DNA from: Streptomyces cyaneus
GTDB lineage: Bacteria > Actinomycetota > Actinomycetes > Streptomycetales > Streptomycetaceae
Assembly: GCF_004028635.1 (NCBI RefSeq)
Contig: NZ_RQJW01000008.1
Span: 310,001 to 374,000, forward strand
DNA: 64,000 bases
Direction of reading: 5' to 3'
Position numbers and translations under genes: made by a program. Positions 58,489-64,000 of this stretch are shown piece by piece. The notes beneath the pieces were generated by a model. The model worked only from the letters and a program-made list of their open reading frames with translations. It ran no database searches and was not told where the DNA came from. Within the stretch, counting starts at the first letter, position 1, and each line of letters begins with the position of its first letter.

Positions 58489-59579
58489 CCCCCTCCCGCA
58501 GCACCCCGGCAACCCCGGATGCGGACACCAAGGGCCGCCCGCTCACCGACCCCCAGGCGGGCACCGAGTCCCGCCCAGGCGCCGACGACCCCGCGGGTGC
58601 CGGGAGCCGTCCGGACACGAAGGCTCGGCCGAGCGGCCGGGGCGGGGCGGGGGCGGAGGCTCGGCCGAGCGGCGAGGGCGAAGCGGGAACGGAGGCTCGG
58701 CCGGGCGCCGGGGGTCTGGCAGGCACTGAGGCTCGGCCGGGCACCGGGGGCGCCGGGGGCGAGGCGGGCGCGGAGGGTGGGACAGGTGCCGAGCGCGGGG
58801 CAGGCACTGAGGCTCCGACAGGCGCCGGGGGTCTGTCAGCCACGGAGGCCCGGCCAAGCGCCGAGGGCCGGCCACATGCCCAGAGCTTGCCGGACACCCC
58901 GGGCACAGCCCTCGCCCTCACCCCGCCCGCCGAACTGCGCAGCCACCTCACCGCCCGCCTCGATACCGCCGCCCGGGCGTGGCTCCACCGGGCCCTCGAC
59001 GAGGCCGCCGCCCATCCCGGCACCCACGGGCCCATCTCCGTCTGGGAGTTGCGCATCGCCGAGGCCGGACGCCGCTGTGGTTCCGAGTACGCCGACGCCG
59101 CCCGCGTCCTCATCCTGCACGCGGCCCGCGCCGATGCGGACGCCGTCACCCGGGTCTACTTCCAGGGCACCGCCGCTGAACGCCGCGCCGTCCTGCACGC
59201 ACTGCCCCACCTCGTGCCCGGCCCACAGGCCCTCCCGCTCATCGAGGACGCCCTGCGCACCAACGACACCCGGCTCCTCGCCGCCGCCGTCGGCCCGTAC
59301 GCCGCCCGTCACCTCGACACTCACCAGTGGCGCCACGCCGTCTTGAAGTGCCTGTTCACCGGTGTGCCCGTCGGCGCGGTCGCCGACCTGAACCGCCGCG
59401 CCCACCGTGACGCCGAACTCGCCCGCATGCTCGGTGACTACGCCGCCGAACGCACCGCCGCCGGCCGCCCCGTGCCCGAAGACCTGCACCGCGTCCTGAC
59501 CCTCACCGACCCCACGGCCACCCCACCCGCGCCCACCGCCGAGTGCGGCACCCGCGGCACCGACGGCAAGGAGTCCTGA
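58485..59579 (+). CDS. eboA: EboA-domain protein with a low-complexity N terminus
   Basis: ATG 58485 overlaps the previous stop; 364 residues. Residues 1-140 are a Gly/Ala/Glu/Arg-rich stretch with imperfect units such as GTEARPGAGG and GAEARPSGEG. The conserved helical EboA domain (about 155-345) contains ARLDTAARAWLHRALDEA, VYFQGTAAERRAVLHALPHL and HQWRHAVLKCLFTGVPV. EboA is of unknown biochemistry but belongs to the ebo cluster, which has been linked to export of metabolite precursors to the periplasm in cyanobacteria. Coupled to the TatD-like gene. Confidence 0.88.
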   Translation: MTPSRSTPATPDADTKGRPLTDPQAGTESRPGADDPAGAGSRPDTKARPSGRGGAGAEARPSGEGEAGTEARPGAGGLAGTEARPGTGGAGGEAGAEGGTGAERGAGTEAPTGAGGLSATEARPSAEGRPHAQSLPDTPGTALALTPPAELRSHLTARLDTAARAWLHRALDEAAAHPGTHGPISVWELRIAEAGRRCGSEYADAARVLILHAARADADAVTRVYFQGTAAERRAVLHALPHLVPGPQALPLIEDALRTNDTRLLAAAVGPYAARHLDTHQWRHAVLKCLFTGVPVGAVADLNRRAHRDAELARMLGDYAAERTAAGRPVPEDLHRVLTLTDPTATPPAPTAECGTRGTDGKES

Positions 59580-60559
59580 TGCGCCTCTTCGACCCCCACA
59601 TCCACATGACGTCACGCACCACCGACGACTACGAGGCCATGCACGCCGCCGGCGTCCGCGCTGTCGTCGAGCCCTCCTTCTGGCTCGGCCAGCCCCGCAC
59701 CTCTCCCGCCTCCTTCCTCGACTACTTCGACTCCCTCCTGGGCTGGGAGCCCTTCCGCGCCGCCCAGTACGGCATCGCCCACCACTGCACCCTGGCCCTC
59801 AACCCCAAGGAGGCCAACGACCCGCGCTGCACCCCGGTCCTGGACGAACTGCCCCGCTATCTGGTCAAGGACCAGGTCGTCGCCGTCGGTGAGATCGGCT
59901 ACGACTCCATGACCCCCGCCGAGGACACCGCGCTTGCCGCCCAGCTTCAGCTCGCCGCCGACCACGAACTGCCCGCGCTCGTCCACACCCCGCACCGCGA
60001 CAAGCTGGCCGGTCTGCGCCGCACCCTCGACGTCGTCCGGGAGTCCGCCCTGCCCCCGGACCGCGTCCTGGTCGACCACCTCAACGAGACGACGGTCAAG
60101 GAAGCCAAGGACAGCGGCTGCTGGCTGGGCTTCTCCGTCTACCCCGACACCAAGATGGACGAGGAGCGGATGCTCGCGATCCTCCGCGCGTACGGGCCCG
60201 AGCAGGTGCTGGTGAACTCCGCTGCCGACTGGGGTAAGAGCGATCCCCTGAAGACCCGCAAGGTTGCCGACCTGATGCTTGCCGAAGGCTTCGGCGAGGA
60301 CGACGTCGACCTGGTGCTGTGGCGCAACCCCATCGCCTTCTACGGGCTCAGCGGCCGCCTCACTCTCGATGTCGCGCCCCCGGAGGCGACCCATGAGGGC
60401 AACTCCATCCTCCGTGGCGCTCCGAAAGAGCCCGGAGGACCGGCTGGCGCACCGAGGGGGTCGGACGATCCGGTCGGCGCACCGCGCGTGTCGGACGCCC
60501 CGGCCGGCGCAGCAAGAGAGTGGGACGACCCGACCGCCGCCCCGGCCCCGGGGGCGTGA
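59579..60559 (+). CDS. eboB: TatD-like metal-dependent hydrolase, EboB-type
   Basis: ATG 59579 shares one base with the EboA stop; AAGGAG is upstream. 326 residues. A TIM-barrel amidohydrolase with FDPHIHMTSRT (first His pair), VAVGEIGYDS, PALVHTPHRDK, VLVDHLNE and VNSAADWG as candidate metal ligands. The C-terminal 45 residues are a degenerate repeat (GAPRGSDDP, GAPRVSDAP, GAAREWDDP) and probably disordered. EboB is the TatD-like member of the cluster. The EboE gene starts three bases after the stop. Confidence 0.9.
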   Translation: MRLFDPHIHMTSRTTDDYEAMHAAGVRAVVEPSFWLGQPRTSPASFLDYFDSLLGWEPFRAAQYGIAHHCTLALNPKEANDPRCTPVLDELPRYLVKDQVVAVGEIGYDSMTPAEDTALAAQLQLAADHELPALVHTPHRDKLAGLRRTLDVVRESALPPDRVLVDHLNETTVKEAKDSGCWLGFSVYPDTKMDEERMLAILRAYGPEQVLVNSAADWGKSDPLKTRKVADLMLAEGFGEDDVDLVLWRNPIAFYGLSGRLTLDVAPPEATHEGNSILRGAPKEPGGPAGAPRGSDDPVGAPRVSDAPAGAAREWDDPTAAPAPGA

Positions 60560-60562
60560 GCC

Positions 60563-61732
60563 ATGCGCTTCCGCCACCCCGACGGCTCCACCGTCCACCT
60601 CGCCTACTGCACCAACGTCCACCCGGCCGAAACCCTCGACGGCGTCCTCGCCCAACTCCGCGACCACTGCGAACCCGTCCGCCGACGGCTCGGCCGTGAC
60701 CGCCTCGGCATCGGCCTGTGGCTTGCCAAGGACGCTGCCCACGCCCTCGTCTCGGACCCGTCCGCCCTGCGCGGCCTGCGCACCGAACTCGACCGGCGCG
60801 GCCTCGAGGTCGTCACCCTCAACGGCTTCCCGTATGAGGGCTTCGGTGCCGAAGAGGTCAAGTACCGCGTCTACAAGCCGGACTGGGCCGATCCCGAACG
60901 CCTCGACCACACCACCTCCCTGGCCCGCGTCCTCGCCGGTCTCCTCCCCGACGACGTCATCCAGGGCAGCGTCTCCACCCTGCCCCTCGCCTGGCGCACC
61001 CACTACGACGACGGCCGCGCAGAAACCGCCCGCACCGCCCTGGTCACCCTTGCCGAACGCCTCGACGCCTTGCAGGAGTTGACCGGCCGCGACATCCGCG
61101 TCGGCCTCGAACCCGAACCCGGCTGCATCGTCGAAACCACCGCCGACGCCATCGCACCGCTCTCCGCAGTCGGGCACGACCGCATCGGCATCTGCGTCGA
61201 CACCTGTCACCTCGCCACCTCCTTCGAAGATCCGCACACTGCCCTGGACGCCCTCGCCGAAGCCCGCGTCCCCGTCGTCAAATCGCAGCTCTCAGCTGCC
61301 CTGCACGCCGAACACCCCCATCTCCCCGAGGTCCGTGAGGCCCTCGCCGCCTTCGACGAACCCCGCTTCCTGCACCAGACCCGCACCGCCACCGCCGCCG
61401 GCCTGCGCGGCACCGACGACCTCGGTGAGGCCCTCAAGGGCGAGGCCCTGCCCGACGCCTCTCCGTGGCGCGCTCACTTCCACGTCCCACTTCACGCGGC
61501 CCCCGCCGCGCCCCTCACCTCCACACTCCCCGTCCTCAAGGCCGCACTCACCCAGCTCGTCGGCGGCCCACACCCGCTCACCCGCCATCTCGAGGTCGAG
61601 ACCTACACCTGGCAGGCCCTCCCGGCCGAACTGCGACCCCGCGCCCGCAGTCAGCTCGCCGACGGCATCGCCGCCGAACTCACCCTCGCCCGAGACCTTT
61701 TGACGGACCTCGGCCTGAAGGAGCTGCCATGA
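60563..61732 (+). CDS. eboE: EboE-type metabolite traffic protein (TIM barrel)
   Basis: The 389-residue product from ATG 60563 begins RFRHPDGSTVHLAYCTNVHPAETLDG, the characteristic EboE start. Barrel strands carry VVTLNGFPYEGF, VGLEPEPGCIVETT, IGICVDTCHLATSFEDP and VVKSQLSAAL; the Glu, Asp and His residues suit a metal site as in xylose-isomerase-like proteins. It is thought to take part in processing or traffic of a precursor across the membrane; the exact reaction is unknown. ATGA overlap with EboF. Confidence 0.92.
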   Translation: MRFRHPDGSTVHLAYCTNVHPAETLDGVLAQLRDHCEPVRRRLGRDRLGIGLWLAKDAAHALVSDPSALRGLRTELDRRGLEVVTLNGFPYEGFGAEEVKYRVYKPDWADPERLDHTTSLARVLAGLLPDDVIQGSVSTLPLAWRTHYDDGRAETARTALVTLAERLDALQELTGRDIRVGLEPEPGCIVETTADAIAPLSAVGHDRIGICVDTCHLATSFEDPHTALDALAEARVPVVKSQLSAALHAEHPHLPEVREALAAFDEPRFLHQTRTATAAGLRGTDDLGEALKGEALPDASPWRAHFHVPLHAAPAAPLTSTLPVLKAALTQLVGGPHPLTRHLEVETYTWQALPAELRPRARSQLADGIAAELTLARDLLTDLGLKELP

Positions 61733-63189
61733 CCGAGCAACCCGACTCGGCAGCCCAGACCACCTCGCCGCGTGGCCGCCCAGCCCCCCGACCGGACGCC
61801 GCCACTGTCAGGCGCCGTCCCACCCCTCTCCTCGTCCTGGACGTCGTCGGCCTCACCCCCCGTCTCCTCGACCACATGCCCCACCTCAAGAGACTCGCCC
61901 AGTCCGGCTCCCGCGCGCCGCTCGGGACGGTCCTGCCCGCTGTCACCTGCGCCGCCCAGTCCACCTTCCTCACCGGCACCCACCCGTCGGAGCACGGCAT
62001 CGTCGGCAACGGCTGGTACTTCCGCGACCTCGGCGACGTACTCCTGTGGCGCCAGCACAACGGCCTGGTCGCCGGCGACAAACTCTGGGACGCCGCCCGC
62101 CGCGCGTACCCCGGCTACACCGTCGCCAATATCTGCTGGTGGTACGCCATGGGCGCCGACACCGACATCACCGTCACCCCCCGTCCGATCTACTACTCCG
62201 ACGGCCGCAAGGAACCCGACTGCTACACCCGGCCGCCCGCCCTGCACGACGAACTCACCGAGAAGCTGGGCACTTTCCCGCTGTTCCACTTCTGGGGCCC
62301 CGGCGCGAACCTCGTCTCCAGCCGCTGGATCATCGACGCGACCCGCCACATCATCCGCACCCGCCACCCCGACCTGACCCTCTGCTACCTCCCTCACCTC
62401 GACTACGACCTACAACGCTTCGGCCCCGACGACCCCCGATCCCTGAAAGCAGCCGCCGACCTGGACATGGCCATGGCCCCGCTGCTGGACGACGCACGCA
62501 CCGAGGGCCGTACCGTCGTCGGGCTGTCCGAGTACGGCATCACCCGCGTGAACCGGCCCGTCGACATCAACCGGGCCCTGCGGCGGGCAGGCCTGCTGGA
62601 GGTGCACACCCAGGACGGCATGGAGTACCTCGACCCGATGGCGTCACGTGCCTTCGCTGTCGCCGACCACCAGATCGCCCACGTCTATGTGCGCCGACCG
62701 GAGGACCTCGACGCGGTCCGGGCCGCACTGGACGGTCTGCCCGGCATCGAGCAACTCCTGGACGACGAGGGCAAGAAGGCCCACCGTCTCGACCATCCGC
62801 GCTCCGGCGAGCTCGTCGCCGTCGCGCAGCCCGATGCCTGGTTCACGTACTACTACTGGCTCGACGACCTCCGCGCTCCCGACTTCGCGCGACTCGTCGA
62901 GATCCACCGCAAACCCGGCTACGACCCGGTCGAACTCTTCATGGATCCCCTCGACCCCTACGTCAAGGTCAAGGCGGCGACCGCGCTCGCCCGCAAGAAG
63001 CTGGGCATGCGCTACCGCATGGCGGTCGTGCCCCTGGATCCGTCCCCTATTCGCGGCAGCCACGGCCGCCTTCCCGCGAGCGACGACGACGGTCCGCTCC
63101 TCATCTGCTCCACCCCCCGCGCTGTCGGCGACCGCGTCGCGGCCACCGATGTGAAGTCACTCCTGCTCCAACTCGCCGGTCTCGGCTGA
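61729..63189 (+). CDS. eboF: EboF-type alkaline-phosphatase-fold phosphodiesterase
   Basis: ATG 61729 overlaps the EboE stop as ATGA; 486 residues. The protein is of the type I phosphodiesterase/nucleotide pyrophosphatase family: PLLVLDVVGLTPRLLDHMPHL, the metal-site nucleophile region LPAVTCAAQSTFLTGTHPSEHGIVGNGW, PHLDYDLQRFGPD, and late AVADHQIAHVY. The candidate nucleophile is Thr in AVTCAAQS. It is the last gene of the coupled cluster; a 116-base gap with a small hairpin precedes the next gene. Substrate is unknown. Confidence 0.92.
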   Translation: MTEQPDSAAQTTSPRGRPAPRPDAATVRRRPTPLLVLDVVGLTPRLLDHMPHLKRLAQSGSRAPLGTVLPAVTCAAQSTFLTGTHPSEHGIVGNGWYFRDLGDVLLWRQHNGLVAGDKLWDAARRAYPGYTVANICWWYAMGADTDITVTPRPIYYSDGRKEPDCYTRPPALHDELTEKLGTFPLFHFWGPGANLVSSRWIIDATRHIIRTRHPDLTLCYLPHLDYDLQRFGPDDPRSLKAAADLDMAMAPLLDDARTEGRTVVGLSEYGITRVNRPVDINRALRRAGLLEVHTQDGMEYLDPMASRAFAVADHQIAHVYVRRPEDLDAVRAALDGLPGIEQLLDDEGKKAHRLDHPRSGELVAVAQPDAWFTYYYWLDDLRAPDFARLVEIHRKPGYDPVELFMDPLDPYVKVKAATALARKKLGMRYRMAVVPLDPSPIRGSHGRLPASDDDGPLLICSTPRAVGDRVAATDVKSLLLQLAGLG

Positions 63190-63203
63190 CCGGTCACGAC
63201 CGG
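63190..63203 (+). terminator. Small hairpin after EboF
   Basis: CCGGTC-AC-GACCGG, a 6-bp stem with a two-base loop, starts at the end of the EboF stop codon. No T-run follows, so termination is doubtful. Confidence 0.3.
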
Positions 63204-63305
63204 CGCACATCAACTCGCCGGCCCCACCGACCCGTCTCTTTTCGACTGGTCACAAGTGAAGCACTCACCACTGACAACGGCCTTCGATCACAGGGAGTTC
63301 CAGGC

Positions 63306-64000
63306 ATGAGCCGCTTTTCCCAGACGGATCCCGAACTCACCCACCGCCTCACCAGACGAGGCATGCTCGGCGTGGCCGCCGGTGCCACCGCCGCCGCGCT
63401 GCTCGGCGCCGCCGCGGCCCCCGTGTCGGCCGCCACCCCGGCCGGGACCACGGCCGCCGGCCGCGGCCGCCCCGTCCTCCCGCCCGGCCGGCTCGGCATC
63501 CAGCTCTACAGTCTGCGCGACAAGGTCTCCACGCTCGGCTTCGCCCCCGTCTTCGCCGAGTTGGAGAAGTACGGCTACGACGAGGTGGAATTCGCCGGAT
63601 ACACCCAGGGGTCGGCCGGCCCGATCACGCTCGCCCAGCTCAAGCGGCTGGCCAGGAACCACGGCCTGAACCCGATCGGCAGCCACGTCGGCTACTACTC
63701 CAACGACCCGGGCGCCTACACCTTCGCCCAGAACCTCACCAAGGTGCTCGACGACGCCCAGGCCCTCGGCCTGAAGCACATAGGCACCGCCTCCGGGCCG
63801 TTCCGCTACGGCTCCACCGTCGATGCCTGGAAGCGCGCCGCCGAGGAGTTCAACACCTACGGCGCGGCGGCGAAGGCGCGCGGCATGAAGTTCTACCAGC
63901 ACAACCACTCCGAGGAGTTCTCCTTCGCCACCGACAACCCCAAGGTTCGTCTCTACGATGTGCTGCTCGCCGAGACCGACCCCGACCTCGTCTTCCTGGA
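63306..64000 (+). CDS. Tat-secreted TIM-barrel isomerase/epimerase-like protein, cut by the window end
   Basis: From ATG 63306 (GGGAG upstream) at least 231 residues are encoded and the frame is open at the edge. The N terminus is a twin-arginine signal (LTRRGMLGVAAG) with a long hydrophobic stretch and VSAA cleavage region, so the protein is exported folded. The mature part is an AP-endonuclease-type barrel: LGIQLYSLRDKVS, EKYGYDEVEFAGY, GSHVGYYSN, HIGTAS and KFYQHNHSEEF. Secreted members of this fold occur beside DUF1080 proteins, linking it to extracellular 3-oxo-glycoside breakdown. It may be a separate unit. Confidence 0.88.
   Translation, partial: MSRFSQTDPELTHRLTRRGMLGVAAGATAAALLGAAAAPVSAATPAGTTAAGRGRPVLPPGRLGIQLYSLRDKVSTLGFAPVFAELEKYGYDEVEFAGYTQGSAGPITLAQLKRLARNHGLNPIGSHVGYYSNDPGAYTFAQNLTKVLDDAQALGLKHIGTASGPFRYGSTVDAWKRAAEEFNTYGAAAKARGMKFYQHNHSEEFSFATDNPKVRLYDVLLAETDPDLVFL

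Overview
The window looks like a Streptomyces chromosome or a close relative. The DNA is very GC-rich with a strong third-position GC bias, GTG starts and ATGA start/stop overlaps are common, one gene carries a rare TTA codon, and the content (CBM2 cellulases, ROK and WYL regulators, large secreted glycosidases) is typical of a soil actinomycete. No rRNA, tRNA, CRISPR array, transposase or integrase was seen. All calls come from reading the sequence; no database search was run.

Region 1 (1-13.3 kb) is a plant cell wall degradation locus: a WYL regulator, a PL11 rhamnogalacturonan lyase, a small lipoprotein, a GH74 xyloglucanase, a GH48 cellulase, and a GH5-GH6 cellulase pair. The GH48 and GH5-GH6 units diverge across a region with CebR-type palindromes. 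GH74 has a different LacI-type palindrome. The GH5 gene has a TTA codon, which implies bldA control.

Region 2 (13.3-19.6 kb) holds general metabolism: a PhyH-like oxygenase, a His-rich methyltransferase, an SDR, a dimeric-barrel protein, an aldo/keto reductase and a long-chain acyl-CoA ligase. Region 3 (19.6-31.1 kb) has a 1207-residue NACHT NTPase that may be a defence or signalling protein, a LysR/symporter pair, a sialidase with a beta-propeller neighbour, and a MarR/oxidoreductase/hydrolase group.

Region 4 (31.1-43.2 kb) centres on formate. A minus-strand operon encodes a ketopantoate reductase-like protein, an FDH catalytic subunit, a NuoE-NuoF fusion, an iron-sulfur protein and FdhD. 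It diverges from an oxalate/formate-type MFS transporter with a 42-residue companion. The Mo4Fe4S domain normally found on the FDH alpha subunit sits on the separate iron-sulfur protein, so alpha is split and its parts are encoded in reversed order. A DUF6232-like membrane protein and its downstream neighbour share a QFGDxNVG motif at their facing ends, resembling a bacterial amyloid-signalling pair. A FabH-like enzyme and a GntR/FCD regulator follow. A shared 15-mer suggests that this regulator controls the formate locus.

Region 5 (43.2-54.9 kb) is a sugar operon: ROK regulator, RbsABC-like importer, Gfo/Idh/MocA dehydrogenase, TIM-barrel isomerase, secreted sugar dehydrogenase-like protein (PKD and CBM6-like parts), and a ThuA-DUF1080 lipoprotein. 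A strong terminator ends it. Region 6 (54.9-64 kb) is an ebo-type cluster: inositol-phosphate synthase homologue, UbiA-type prenyltransferase (EboC), TIM-barrel isomerase, EboA, TatD-like EboB, EboE and EboF, then a secreted TIM-barrel isomerase cut by the window edge. The EboD sugar-phosphate cyclase is absent, and an inositol-phosphate synthase homologue sits in its place.
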